Positions 1 through 7,997 are shown, counted from the first letter of the stretch. The stretch: DNA of 64,000 nt from Bradyrhizobium lupini (GCF_040939785.1 NZ_CP162553.1:1798001-1862000), one strand, 5' to 3'. The notes: generated by a model not told the origin, from the sequence alone. Translations and numbers: made by a program.

Positions 1-317
1 ACGCAGATCTTCGCCGCGCGGTCACCGATCTGCGGTTCACGCATCTCCTCCGACGCCAGTGCCGCGATCGGCAGCTTGCCGAGACAGCGGCGCAGGATCG
101 CATCCGCCTGCACGTCGAGATCGCGCTGCACGTCACCGTCGCTGTTGCGGCCGGTGGTCAGGCCCGACGCATCCGCAAGGTCTCCCGTGGCGATAAGATC
201 GGCGATCTCGATCGCGGCCGCCGCGATGGCATCGACCGCGGCCGCTACGGCCAGCGCATGCGGCGCCGTCTCGGAATACCGCTGAAGGTGGTCGTCCAGC
301 CTGAGTTGCCCGGTCAT
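1..317 (-). CDS. cbbF: Fructose-1,6-bisphosphatase class I, N-terminal part (runs off window start)
   Basis: This enzyme removes the 1-phosphate of fructose-1,6-bisphosphate in the Calvin cycle and gluconeogenesis. Only about 105 N-terminal residues are in the window and the frame is open to base 1. The translated segment contains RNSDGDVQRDLDVQAD followed by a conserved SEE motif, typical of the substrate and metal region of class I FBPases. The ATG at 317 was chosen because the nearer upstream ATG at 327 is out of frame, and a purine-rich AAAGGGATGG lies upstream. It faces a CbbR-type LysR gene across 120 bp, which is the usual arrangement of rhizobial cbb operons, so I infer that it is the first gene of a CbbR-controlled CO2-fixation operon running leftward. 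Family identity is read from the sequence; the rest of the operon is not visible. Confidence 0.85.
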   Translation of the reverse strand, partial: MTGQLRLDDHLQRYSETAPHALAVAAAVDAIAAAAIEIADLIATGDLADASGLTTGRNSDGDVQRDLDVQADAILRRCLGKLPIAALASEEMREPQIGDRAAKIC

Positions 318-437
318 CTGCGTCCATCCCTTTGCAGGCGCCGCATCCAGTTCCCTCCTCGCTGGAGGTCGGTGCGGTCAGTGCCAACAACGACGAGATT
401 GACAGGGGCGGCTTAATAAGGAAAATTTCTATTCATA
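318..437. promoter_or_regulatory. Divergent cbbF-cbbR promoter region
   Basis: This 120-bp spacer between the divergent cbbF and cbbR starts becomes AT-rich near cbbR (around 415-437, with TTAATAAGG and TTCATAAT). LysR regulators normally bind T-N11-A sites in such a spacer and control both genes. TNA triplets are present, but I could not fix one convincing CbbR box. The region's role is inferred from gene layout. Confidence 0.4.
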
Positions 438-1409
438 ATGAGCGCCAAAGAATTATCTTATAATGTCCATTCGGCGGCACAGCTCCGGCATCTCACGATC
501 CGGCAGCTTCGCTCGCTTGCGGCGCTCTCGGCAAAAGGCAGCGTCACGGCAGCCTCGACCCAGCTCGGCCTGACGCAGCCGGCCGTGACCCAGCAATTGC
601 GCCAGCTGCAGGATCTCGCCGGACTGCCGCTGCTGCAGCGGACCGGCGACGGCATGCTGCTGACGGAAGCCGGCAAGGAGGTGCTGGCGCTCGCCGAGCG
701 CGTCGAGGCCGCAATCGCGGACTGCCAGGGTTCGCTCGACCTGCTTGCGGGGCGAACCGGCGGCACGGTGCATCTCGGCGCGGTCTCGACCGCGAAATAT
801 TTCGTGCCGCACGCGATCGCGGCATTCTCGAAGCGGTATCCGAAGATCGAGATCAAGCTCACGGTCGGCAATCGCGAGGAGATCCGCGGGGCCATGCACG
901 GCTACGACCTCGACTTCGCGGTGATGGGTCGGCCACCGGCCGATGTCAGCGTCGACGTCCGGCAGCTCGGGCGCAATCCGCACATCATCGTCGCGCGCAA
1001 GGGGCACTGGCTGGAGAAGGATTCCGGCCTCAACCTCACCGACCTCGTGCACGAGACCTTCCTCACCCGCGAGCCCGGCTCGGGGACGCGGACACTGATG
1101 GAAGGCATGTTCCAGAGGTCGGATCTTGAGCCGATCATCGGCATGGAGATGAGCAGCAACGAGACCATCAAGCAGGCGGTCATCGCCGGGCTCGGCATCG
1201 CCTTCATCTCGGCCCACACCGTGGCGCACGAGCTCACCGAGGGCCGGCTGATCGTGCTCGACGTCGCGGGCCTGCCGATCGTGCGGCAATGGTACGTGAT
1301 CCGCCGCAGCGACAAGGTGCTGTTGCCGCCGGCGCAGGCGATGTTCGATTTCTTGGGATCGGAGGGGTCGAACTATCTTCCCGACGTGCCCGAATTCGGC
1401 GCGCGATAG
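438..1409 (+). CDS. cbbR: LysR-family regulator of CO2-fixation genes, CbbR
   Basis: Cytoplasmic LysR-type regulator of 323 residues. The N-terminal winged helix-turn-helix (about residues 17-76) reads RQLRSLAALSAKGSVTAAS then LGLTQPAVTQQLRQLQ. It is followed by the periplasmic-binding-like effector domain starting near GGTVHLGAVSTAKYFVPHAI, a stretch characteristic of CbbR. It faces the FBPase gene, which supports control of a cbb operon in response to Calvin-cycle metabolites. The ATG at 438 gives a 17-residue extension before the usual start of the helix-turn-helix; no closer in-frame ATG exists, so the true start could be a non-ATG codon downstream. The long antisense reading frame over this gene is a shadow. 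Confidence 0.88.
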   Translation: MSAKELSYNVHSAAQLRHLTIRQLRSLAALSAKGSVTAASTQLGLTQPAVTQQLRQLQDLAGLPLLQRTGDGMLLTEAGKEVLALAERVEAAIADCQGSLDLLAGRTGGTVHLGAVSTAKYFVPHAIAAFSKRYPKIEIKLTVGNREEIRGAMHGYDLDFAVMGRPPADVSVDVRQLGRNPHIIVARKGHWLEKDSGLNLTDLVHETFLTREPGSGTRTLMEGMFQRSDLEPIIGMEMSSNETIKQAVIAGLGIAFISAHTVAHELTEGRLIVLDVAGLPIVRQWYVIRRSDKVLLPPAQAMFDFLGSEGSNYLPDVPEFGAR

Positions 1410-1420
1410 CCCGTCGAAAT

Positions 1421-1513
1421 TCAGCCCATCAGCTTCATCGCGACCGTAGCCGCGAGAATGACGATGATCTGGAGCAGGCGCTCGGTCGTGAAGATGCGGT
1501 TGAAGGTGGTCAT
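1421..1513 (-). CDS. Small hydrophobic protein, 30 aa
   Basis: A 30-codon frame reads MTTFNRIFTTERLLQIIVIL and then AATVAMKLMG. One hydrophobic segment covers about residues 14-29, so it would be a single-pass inner-membrane microprotein with a short basic N-terminus. A GGGG run lies about 10 nt before the ATG at 1513, a weak ribosome-binding signal. It sits alone between cbbR and a small hypothetical gene. I do not recognise a family. Hydrophobic frames of this size occur by chance in GC-rich DNA, so conservation is the deciding test. Confidence 0.4.
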   Translation of the reverse strand: MTTFNRIFTTERLLQIIVILAATVAMKLMG

Positions 1514-1666
1514 CGCTTGCCCCGGCCGAATTGGGATGTCTCGGTCGGGACGTTGCTAGCACAGACGGGCGACGAGATAACTCCGTAATCGCCCCGTGTT
1601 TTCCGTGCACGACCCGACGACCGGCCCTTCGGCGGGCCTGCGCAAGGCCGCGCCGATGGTTAACGA

Positions 1667-1876
1667 TCAGGCCGCGCGTGTAGGGGCGTAGTCCATCCGC
1701 GCGGCGAAATAGGCTTCCAGCTCCAGCAGCGCCCGCGCTTCCCAATCCTTCGCCTGCTCGAGCAGCGACCAGCTCTGGTCCGGGCGGAATGCAGCGGTCT
1801 GGCGATAGAGCGATGCGATACCGCGGTAGCGGCGCACGTTCTCCAAGATGGCGTGACCGGTGATTTGGCCGTTCAT
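1667..1876 (-). CDS. Hypothetical protein, 69 aa
   Basis: A small soluble protein starting MNGQITGHAILENVRRYRG and rich in Arg, Ala and Glu, predicted to be mostly helical. The longer frame (to 1921) has earlier ATGs, but GAGGGAG lies 8-9 nt before the ATG at 1876, which decides the start. I recognise no domain or motif. It is transcribed away from the next minus-strand gene with about 140 bp between them, and could be cotranscribed downstream of the membrane protein at 2015-2425. The function is unknown; the composition and ribosome-binding site support a real gene. Confidence 0.6.
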   Translation of the reverse strand: MNGQITGHAILENVRRYRGIASLYRQTAAFRPDQSWSLLEQAKDWEARALLELEAYFAARMDYAPTRAA

Positions 1877-2014
1877 GTCCGAAAACTCCCTCGTCATTCC
1901 CGAGGGAGAAATTGCGGCCAAATCTTTTTCGAAAAGTTAGCGCCGCACAGCAAGCGTGCGAATGGTTTCCGGACTGTTGCCCGCGCGCAACGTGCGCGGC
2001 CGCACAAGGCCGAT

Positions 2015-2425
2015 CTATTGCGAATTCGTCGCCGCGCTCTCGCCCCGCGGCTTCAACCCACCGCGGCTGATGATCTCGCGGCAGAGATCGGCAAGGCCGA
2101 TCACCAGCACGGCGAGCAGGCAGAACAGCTTGATGGAATCGGCATGCGCGCTGGTCAGCGAATTGAACTCGAAGAAGGGCGGCATGAATGCCCACCATAC
2201 CAGCGGAATGGTGAGTAGTGCGGCGAACGCCGCCGCCGGTGCGCCCGCAATAATGCCGAGCACGAACAGGCTGGGCAGGAACGCCGCGAAATAGAGTTTT
2301 GCGCCGAGCGCGACACAGCCGCCCTGGAGCGCAGCCGACATTGCGACAACGATGAATCCAAGCAGGAACGCCTGCCACGACCATGGTCGTACCCGCGGTA
2401 CGCCAACCAGCCCCGCACGCCTCAT
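2015..2425 (-). CDS. DUF4118-like four-helix membrane protein, 136 aa
   Basis: A small integral membrane protein with about four hydrophobic segments (roughly residues 17-38, 42-62, 64-82 and 97-113). The central part GAPAAAFAALLTIPLVWWAF followed by a Phe/Pro-rich loop resembles the DUF4118 membrane domain found in KdpD-type sensor kinases. Here it stands alone without a histidine kinase or PAS module. The start at 2425 is preceded closely by GGGGGAGG. The C-terminus (SRGGLKPRGESAATNSQ) is short and hydrophilic. The role is unknown; as a stand-alone DUF4118 it could be an anchor or a truncated sensor. The assignment is from pattern recognition only. Confidence 0.65.
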   Translation of the reverse strand: MRRAGLVGVPRVRPWSWQAFLLGFIVVAMSAALQGGCVALGAKLYFAAFLPSLFVLGIIAGAPAAAFAALLTIPLVWWAFMPPFFEFNSLTSAHADSIKLFCLLAVLVIGLADLCREIISRGGLKPRGESAATNSQ

Positions 2426-2561
2426 CAGCCTCCCCCTGCCGCCCGTTAACCAGGCTCGCTTGCGACCAAAGTACTACAGCGGCAGGGAAACTGCGAGGTG
2501 GAAATTGCCGACCCGGCGGCCTTGGTAAACGGGCCGGATCGCTAATTGGAGCAACCAGCCC

Positions 2562-3755
2562 CTACTCGGTGGCCGCATAGACCAGGCCTGCGACGGGCAG
2601 CGCGAGCCCAAAGGCCGATGCGAGCGTCCAGCCGCCTTGTGCAAACGCCCACGCGCCGACCGCCGAGCCCGCCGCGCCCGCGGTGAAGAAGGTCGCCATG
2701 TAGAGACCGTTCAGGCGGCTGCGGTGCTCATGCCCCAGCGCGAAGATCGCGCGGAAGCCGAGCACGACGTTGCCCTGCACGCCGATGTCGATCGCGATCG
2801 CAGCCACGACCAGGCAGGCGAGGTTCAGCACCGATCCGGGCGCGCCGACATGCGTAATCAGGAATCCTACGGCCGCGAGTAGCAGCGCGACCAGCGTGGC
2901 CATGCGGCTATGGCCGCGATCGGCAAGCCGTCCCGCGATCGGGGCTGCGAACACGCCGGCGACACCGGCAAGCGCGAACAGCGCGATGCTGCGCTGGGTG
3001 AAGCCGAATTCGCTCGCGAGCAGCAGCGGCGTCACGGTCCAGAACAGGCTGAAGGCGCCGAACAGGCTGGCCTGGTACAGCGCGCGGCGGCGCAGCAGCG
3101 GCGTGGTCCGCACCAGATGGAGCATCGACAGCAGCAACTCGCCGTAATGCATCCGCGCGACCGGCCTGCGCTTCGGCAGCGTCATCCAGAGTACCGCTGC
3201 GAGCACGATCATCAACGCGGCCGAGCAGAAGAACACTGCATGCCACGACAGCATCGCCGTGACGAAACTCGACACCGGCCGCGCCAGCATGATGCCGAGC
3301 ATCAGGCCGGTCGAGACATTGCCGACGACGCGGCCGCGAATGGCTGCCGGCGCAAGATGCGCCGCATAGGGAATGATGATCTGCACCGCGACCGAGCCGA
3401 GTCCGATGAACAACGCGGCGATCAGGAAGGGCAGCGCGTGGGACGCGAACCCCGCGGCGAGCAGGGCTGCCGCGCCGAGCGTGATGACGGAGCAAATCAG
3501 GGTACGGTTCTCGACGAGGTCGCCGAGCGGGACGATGAAGAGAAGCCCCACGCCGTAGCCGATCTGCGTCATGGTAACGATCAGCCCGGCGGCCGCATGC
3601 GACAGGCCCAGCGCGGCGCTGATCGGGGCGATCAGCGGCTGGGCATAGTAGATATTGGCGGCGACCATGCCACAGGCCGCGGCAAGCACGAACGTCAGGC
3701 GCTGCGACACCGCATCCGGTTCGGGAGCAGTCTCGATCGTGGCATTCATCGTCAT
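2562..3755 (-). CDS. MFS transporter (DHA1-like efflux permease)
   Basis: A 397-residue inner-membrane permease with about 12 hydrophobic segments. Near the N-terminus it has AAACGMVAANIYYAQPLIAP, a signature of the YgaY-like MFS subgroup, and the loop 2-3 motif is replaced by PLGDLVENR. Residues 80-220 form six further helices including GRVVGNVSTGLMLGIMLARP. The ATG at 3755 has GGAGA about 9 nt upstream; the ATG two codons later (3749) is an alternative. The gene lies 52 bp downstream of a TetR-type repressor gene on the same strand, with a perfect 20-bp palindrome (3774-3793) between them. That suggests a repressible export pump. The substrate cannot be read from sequence. Confidence 0.85.
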   Translation of the reverse strand: MTMNATIETAPEPDAVSQRLTFVLAAACGMVAANIYYAQPLIAPISAALGLSHAAAGLIVTMTQIGYGVGLLFIVPLGDLVENRTLICSVITLGAAALLAAGFASHALPFLIAALFIGLGSVAVQIIIPYAAHLAPAAIRGRVVGNVSTGLMLGIMLARPVSSFVTAMLSWHAVFFCSAALMIVLAAVLWMTLPKRRPVARMHYGELLLSMLHLVRTTPLLRRRALYQASLFGAFSLFWTVTPLLLASEFGFTQRSIALFALAGVAGVFAAPIAGRLADRGHSRMATLVALLLAAVGFLITHVGAPGSVLNLACLVVAAIAIDIGVQGNVVLGFRAIFALGHEHRSRLNGLYMATFFTAGAAGSAVGAWAFAQGGWTLASAFGLALPVAGLVYAATE

Positions 3756-3773
3756 TCACACGGTCTCCAGCTA

Positions 3774-3793
3774 TAGGAAACGTCTGTTTCCTA
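3774..3793. promoter_or_regulatory. TetR-type operator before the MFS gene
   Basis: TAGGAAACGTCTGTTTCCTA is a perfect inverted repeat with 8-bp arms, 18 bp before the MFS start. The first 18 bases match TAGGGAATGTTTGTTTCC at 4439-4456, before the adjacent TetR gene, with three differences. The pairing of both sites with one local regulator is inferred. Confidence 0.7.
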
Positions 3794-3807
3794 ATATGAC
3801 AATAAAT

Positions 3808-4428
3808 TCAGGCGAGCAGCTTCATCGCGACGGCGACCAGGCGCTTGCCGTCGAGCGAAAGGCGCGCCTTGCCGACGACGCGCAGGCCCTGCGTGATGCA
3901 GATCATCAGGCGCGCGGTGTCGTCGGCGGCGACATGGCGGGGAATCGAGCCGTCCGCCTGCCCCTCGCGAATGAGGCCGGCGATGAGGCCTTCGTTGGTC
4001 TTGAGCCGCGCGCGAACGAGGGCGGCGACCACCGGATCGACCGCGGACAATTCGACCGCGCTGCCGACCACGAGGCAGCCGCGCCGCCCCTCGCTGCCCT
4101 GGGAATGCTCTACATACGACAGCAGCATGTTGCGCAGCCGCTCGCGGCCATTGGCGCCTTTCGCCGCTGCGCTACGCGTCTGCTCCTGGCGCAACGCCGC
4201 GTAGCGCTCGAAGGCGGCGAGAAACACCGCATGCTTGTCGCGAAAAGCCTTGTAGACGCTGCCGGTCGCCAGCCGCATCGCCGCCGTGAGATCGCCGATC
4301 GAGGTGGCGTGATAACCGCGCTCGGAAAACACGCGCACGGCCCTGTCGAGCGCGGTGTCCATGTCGAACTCCCGCGGGCGGCCGGGCGAACGGGCGACGG
4401 AGCTGGATTTGCGGGCCGCTTTTTGCAT
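3808..4428 (-). CDS. TetR/AcrR-family transcriptional repressor
   Basis: A 206-residue regulator with the N-terminal TetR helix-turn-helix at about residues 20-65: DTALDRAVRVFSERGYHATS, then IGDLTAAMRLATGSVYKAF. The C-terminal half is the helical ligand and dimerisation domain and contains RGCLVVGSAVEL, as in the AcrR/YxaF-like C-terminal family. The ATG at 4428 (MQKAARKSSS) was preferred to the longer frame to 4521, because the longer version would translate through the operator palindrome at 4439-4463. The gene is on the same strand as the MFS gene, 52 bp upstream of it. A shared operator before both genes points to autoregulation plus control of the pump. Confidence 0.87.
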   Translation of the reverse strand: MQKAARKSSSVARSPGRPREFDMDTALDRAVRVFSERGYHATSIGDLTAAMRLATGSVYKAFRDKHAVFLAAFERYAALRQEQTRSAAAKGANGRERLRNMLLSYVEHSQGSEGRRGCLVVGSAVELSAVDPVVAALVRARLKTNEGLIAGLIREGQADGSIPRHVAADDTARLMICITQGLRVVGKARLSLDGKRLVAVAMKLLA

Positions 4429-4438
4429 TGCGGGATAA

Positions 4439-4463
4439 TAGGGAATGTTTGTTTCCAAACAAA
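4439..4463. promoter_or_regulatory. TetR-type operator before the tetR-like gene
   Basis: Bases 4439-4456 read TAGGGAATGTTTGTTTCC, 15 of 18 identical to the palindrome before the MFS gene. Bases 4448-4463 (TTTGTTTCCAAACAAA) also form a perfect palindrome. The site lies about 11-35 bp before the TetR ATG, a typical autoregulatory position. Binding is inferred. Confidence 0.6.
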
Positions 4464-4504
4464 GACACTTGGATGTGATTAGGGCGGTAGGGCCACTCAC
4501 TCCG

Positions 4505-4640
4505 GCGTCGCCCCTGGCCAAGGCCAGGACCCATTATCCCAGGGAAGGGGTTGGGCGGACATTCGTTCGGTGGGATTGATACCGCCTTAAATCGATAGAC
4601 CTCGCGGTATGGGTCCTGGCCTTCGCCACGACGACATTTG
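4505..4640. repeat. Degenerate REP-type inverted repeat
   Basis: The arms are AAGGCCAGGACCCAT (about 4520-4534) and ATGGGTCCTGGCCTTCGCC (4609-4627), about 75 bp apart. They are related to the perfect arms at 56867-56988 (core GGCGAAGGCCGGGACCCA). This is one of the palindromic element families repeated within the window. Confidence 0.65.
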
Positions 4641-5378
4641 AGGTTGTTACGCCTGACTGCCAAGCATCGCCACGGCGCAGGCCACATCGCGGTCCTGCGC
4701 ACATTTCAACTTGCAGACATGCCTTCTCATCCTCGCGGCTGATTTCGCCCGAGCTTTGCTTGATCGCTCCACCCTCTTGTCCAAGAGGGCGCAGGGAAGG
4801 CCGGGTGCCGGCTGGCACCCGCGGTCCGCTGCGCGAAAATGTAGCGCAAGGAAACCGCACAGCAGCATACAGGTGTAGCCAATCACTCGGCCTTCCCTGC
4901 GCGATGGTTGGACGGCTTATGCCGTGCTCTCCCGGGAGCCGAGTTCTCTTTGGCCTCCTCGTCCTCGCAGAAGTCACCGGCACCGCGCCGGTTGACGCGA
5001 CTGCCGCATCCGCAAGAGCTTGACCGTAGCAACGACGGCCAGGACCACACGGTTTTGCCGTACGCACGGCTCGCCATTTCGCCGCAGTTTTCCCAGCCCT
5101 GTCGACGGAGCCGGAAACTTACAGACGAGACGAAGCCTAGCAGCGCCGCTCGTCGGCACGCAGCCTTGGGCTCACGGAGAGCAATCCGCCCTGCCCTTAG
5201 CCTCTCGCACCCGAACGCTGCCGCGTCCACCGCAAGCCCGGCTCGCGAACATGACGACCACAAGATCGCCCCTCAAGGATGAGCCGGGATGGGCGACACA
5301 TACGCCCTTTCCGAATTTCGGTAAAGCGGAATATTTTTGTGAGAGCGGATTGACACGGGGGCGACACAGCAAGGTCCC
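4641..5378. repeat. Gene-free block, probably a dispersed non-coding repeat
   Basis: About 740 bp carry no frame I believe. The open frames overlap on both strands, lack recognisable domains, and are rich in Arg, Ser, Cys and Pro as expected of chance GC-rich frames. The block contains a perfect 14-bp inverted repeat, GCGCAGGGAAGGCC at 4789-4802 and its complement at 4889-4902, enclosing about 86 bp. Related sequence is, from memory, present in several copies in Bradyrhizobium genomes and often misannotated as small proteins; I cannot check this here. Confidence 0.5.
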
Positions 5379-5461
5379 GTAGCCCGGATGAGCGAAGCGA
5401 CATCCGGGGTCTTGCCACAAGCGACAGCGGTCCCTGGTGTCGCTGCGCTCACCCGGGCTAC
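5379..5461. repeat. Long hairpin repeat at the 3' end of the amidohydrolase gene
   Basis: Bases 5379-5401 (GTAGCCCGGATGAGCGAAGC...) pair with 5439-5461 almost perfectly across a 37-base loop. It begins 7 bp past the stop of the gene at 5468-6427. This sequence type is a common dispersed palindrome in proteobacteria. Here it could also work as a transcription terminator or mRNA 3' stabiliser, although no T-tract follows. Confidence 0.7.
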
Positions 5462-5467
5462 CAGAGC

Positions 5468-6427
5468 TCACCGCTTCGTTCGCACCGGCGTTCCGTCGGC
5501 CATGAGTGTCACTCCCTTCCGTTCGACAATCATCCCGTAGGCGTGCGGCTGACGGTGAACGTCGAAATTGAAAGTGGTGCGCTTGTAGGAGTTGCAGAGA
5601 TCGAGATCACAACGGGCGAGCGCGATCTCGTCCCCCTTGGTCGTGCATCGCGAGATGATCTCGCCGGAGGGCGCGATGACGCAGCTTCCGCCGATGTGGT
5701 CGACGCCCTCCTCGACACCCGCTTTGGCGACGCCGACCACGAAGGTGCCGTTCTGGTAGGCGCCGGCCTGCATCACCAGATGATTGTGGAACAGCGAGAG
5801 ATCGTCATGCTCGGGTGCGGGCGGATTGTGCACCGGCGTGTTGTAGCCGATCATCACCATCTCGACGCCCTGCAGGCCCATCACCCGGTAGGTCTCGCTC
5901 CAGCGGCGGTCATTGCAGATCGCCATCCCCATCACGCCGCCAAAGGCCTCGGTCACGCCAAAGCCATCGCCTGGATCGAAATAGCGCTTTTCCAGATGCT
6001 GGAATTCGCGCCACGGCTCATGCTCGGCATGCCCGGGCAGATGAACCTTGCGATATCTCGCGACGATGGCGCCGCTCTTCTCGACCAGGATCGAGGTATT
6101 GTAGCGCCTGACAATTCCGGCCTCGACCGTCAGCTCGGCATAGCCAAGATAAAATCCGATGCCGATCTCGCGCGCGAGATCGAACAGGCCTCTTGTCTCC
6201 GGCCCCGGCATCTCGCGCTCGAAGAAGCTGTCGATCTCAGCCTGATCCTCGAAATACCAGCGCGGAAAGAACGCGGTCAGCGCGAGCTCGGGATAGACGA
6301 TCAGGTCGCAGCCGTTGGCCTTCGCCTGGCGCATCAAGGCCATCAGGCGCGCCACGACCGCGGTTCTCGTCTCGGTCCGCGCGACAGGGCCAAGCTGGCC
6401 GGCTGCGATCGTCACAAATCTCGTCAC
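5468..6427 (-). CDS. N-carbamoyl-D-amino-acid amidohydrolase (nitrilase superfamily)
   Basis: A 319-residue cytoplasmic enzyme that hydrolyses N-carbamoyl-D-amino acids to D-amino acids, CO2 and ammonia. The catalytic triad of the nitrilase fold is visible: Glu47 in YPELALT (the same number as in the Agrobacterium enzyme), Lys near 127 in YRKVHLPG, and Cys near 172 in AICNDRRW. Length matches the roughly 304-residue family with a short C-terminal extension. The second half has GYNTPVHNPPAPEHDDLSLF, characteristic of DCases rather than of generic carbon-nitrogen hydrolases. No hydantoinase or racemase gene is adjacent, so the usual hydantoin operon is not present here. Identity is strong by motif; in vivo substrate is inferred. 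Confidence 0.87.
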   Translation of the reverse strand: MTRFVTIAAGQLGPVARTETRTAVVARLMALMRQAKANGCDLIVYPELALTAFFPRWYFEDQAEIDSFFEREMPGPETRGLFDLAREIGIGFYLGYAELTVEAGIVRRYNTSILVEKSGAIVARYRKVHLPGHAEHEPWREFQHLEKRYFDPGDGFGVTEAFGGVMGMAICNDRRWSETYRVMGLQGVEMVMIGYNTPVHNPPAPEHDDLSLFHNHLVMQAGAYQNGTFVVGVAKAGVEEGVDHIGGSCVIAPSGEIISRCTTKGDEIALARCDLDLCNSYKRTTFNFDVHRQPHAYGMIVERKGVTLMADGTPVRTKR

Positions 6428-6659
6428 GAATCTTTCCCTCGTCCGCTTCCCGGGTCAGGTCGCGGCAGAGACTATCGCGCGATGCGCCGCGCGCACAGCC
6501 TCGCTGTCCGGCACGGTGCCCAACCGAGAGGCAGCCCGACCGTCACGTGGAAAGTACCGAGAACAGATAATCTCGCAAACCCCCGCTCGTGCTGCTCAGG
6601 CGATCGAGCATGGGCAGCTACACGCCTACCGGGGGAAGATGCATCTCACGGAGCGCGAC

Positions 6660-7094
6660 TTACCAACCCGCCGATGCAGGTTCGTTGAAGAACATCGTCT
6701 GATCGCGCGCCGCCATGCGCGAGGGCTGGCGTCGACGGTGCCTCTCCGCACTGCGCTTGTTCGAAACGGTCCGAGCTGCTTGCTTCGGCGTCGCATCAGG
6801 CTGCGCCACCATTGCAAAAGCTTGGCGGGGCCTCTCCTGCGTGGGCAGCGCGTCGGCGACGGCAGGCGCGGGAGTCGGCGGAACCGACTCGGCTTTGGAC
6901 AGCGATATTTGCCGTACGCTGGTGTCGAGGACGATCTTCTCAGGCCAGGTTTGCGCGGAATGAACGCGCACAATCGACCGATCTGGCTCGGCCGGCGCGG
7001 CGGCGCTCACGGGGGCGGTCATGTACCGGTCGGCGAGGAAAAGGAGGGCGAGCAGAGCGCCGCCGGTGAAGACGAAATAGCGGATGAGCGGCAT
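6660..7094 (-). CDS. Hypothetical single-pass membrane protein, 144 aa
   Basis: The N-terminus MPLIRYFVFTGGALLALLFLADRY forms one hydrophobic helix (about residues 6-22) that would act as a signal anchor. The rest is a low-complexity, Ala/Pro/Arg-rich periplasmic or cytoplasmic tail ending NEPASAGW, with a basic stretch NKRSAERHRRRQPSR at about 112-126. I recognise no domain; proteins of this shape are frequent orphans in Bradyrhizobium. The gene is divergent from the small plus-strand gene at 7272. A different frame on the opposite strand crosses it but has no coding character. Confidence 0.65.
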   Translation of the reverse strand: MPLIRYFVFTGGALLALLFLADRYMTAPVSAAAPAEPDRSIVRVHSAQTWPEKIVLDTSVRQISLSKAESVPPTPAPAVADALPTQERPRQAFAMVAQPDATPKQAARTVSNKRSAERHRRRQPSRMAARDQTMFFNEPASAGW

Positions 7095-7271
7095 GGGTCC
7101 CTCGATCGCCTCGTTGTCGAGGCCCCTGCAGCAACGGGAAAGAGTGGCAATCGTTCCGGTGCGCTGTCGAGCAATCGCGCGAGACGCTCAGCCGCCCACT
7201 GGCATTCCGCTTGCTGCACGGGAGTCAAATCCCTCAGACCCGCAGTGGGTCTGTCTCATCGTGAGGCGATC

Positions 7272-7532
7272 ATGCACCCGACGTCCCGTTTCGAAGCGAC
7301 CATGCCGACACAGCTCCACGCATTGATCTCCGATCTGCGTTGGCGCTTGCAAATGATCGACGCCGACATTCTGGAGGAAGAACGGAAGGCCGGAATCTCC
7401 GATCCCCAAAACCTCGCCTACCCCATGCTAGCGCAGAACCTGCGGGCCCGGCGCGACAATATCCGGGTGAGCATCGCCATTCTCGAAAGCCGCCTCGAAA
7501 AGCGATCGACGGAGCGGCCGCGCGCGGCCTGA
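7272..7532 (+). CDS. Hypothetical small helical protein, 86 aa
   Basis: The protein starts MHPTSRFEATMPTQLHALIS and continues with a strongly helical, charged stretch (LRWRLQMIDADILEEERKAG, then LAQNLRARRDNIRVSIAILE) likely to form a coiled coil. GAGGCG lies 5-6 nt before the ATG at 7272; a second in-frame ATG at 7302 would give 76 residues. The much longer frame open from 6315 is an upstream artefact. No family is recognised. It belongs to a run of four small plus-strand genes ending at 8465. Confidence 0.6.
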   Translation: MHPTSRFEATMPTQLHALISDLRWRLQMIDADILEEERKAGISDPQNLAYPMLAQNLRARRDNIRVSIAILESRLEKRSTERPRAA

Positions 7533-7693
7533 TGCGGCGACGGCGATTGGCTCCCGTCGCACCCAGGTTAACGCGAAGGAACTCCCGTTGCCGATCTGCA
7601 ACGGTTCCCGTCCGTCTGAAGCCGGACAAAAGAAACTCCCATTGCGGCCACGAACCCCTCTCACAACGCCGTGAGACGAGCAGGGGAACGACG

Positions 7694-7918
7694 ATGCGTG
7701 CGCAAAGAGTCTGGGTGGTGAATGGGGCCGCCAGCGTCGAACAGTTGCAAACCAGATTGGACGATCTGAACAAGCGGCTCGGTCGACTCGAGACTCAGCA
7801 CCCCGAGAGCTGGAAGGTCGAAGAGCTCAGATCGACTGCGCTCAGCCTGTCGCGCGAGATCGACGACATCCGCTGCGCCGAGGCGACGGCGGCGCTGAGC
7901 GAGCTCCTGCGGAAATAG
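7694..7918 (+). CDS. Hypothetical coiled-coil protein, 74 aa
   Basis: After a short N-terminus MRAQRVWVVNGAASVEQLQT the chain is helical with heptad-like Leu spacing (LDDLNKRLGRLETQ and VEELRSTALSLSREIDDIR), so a small coiled coil is likely. AGGGGAACGACG directly precedes the ATG at 7694 and fixes this start within a longer open frame from 7340. No domain is recognised. It resembles its upstream neighbour in size, charge pattern and predicted helicity, and the two may have arisen by duplication, but identity is too low to claim this by eye. Confidence 0.6.
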   Translation: MRAQRVWVVNGAASVEQLQTRLDDLNKRLGRLETQHPESWKVEELRSTALSLSREIDDIRCAEATAALSELLRK

Positions 7919-7997
7919 TTGGCGTTCGCGATCTGCCCGTCGCGCAGGAACCAACGCCGCCTCCCCGCCATTGCCATGCCGAGCATGGAGCAAAATC

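Noticed and set aside
453..2384. 643-codon open frame on the minus strand across cbbR
   Set aside because: It is antisense to a clear LysR gene, Arg/His-rich with no domain, and spans two unrelated real genes; a GC-bias shadow.
4534..5471. Several overlapping small proteins (60-177 codons)
   Set aside because: Frames on both strands overlap each other and inverted repeats; none has a convincing ribosome-binding site or domain.
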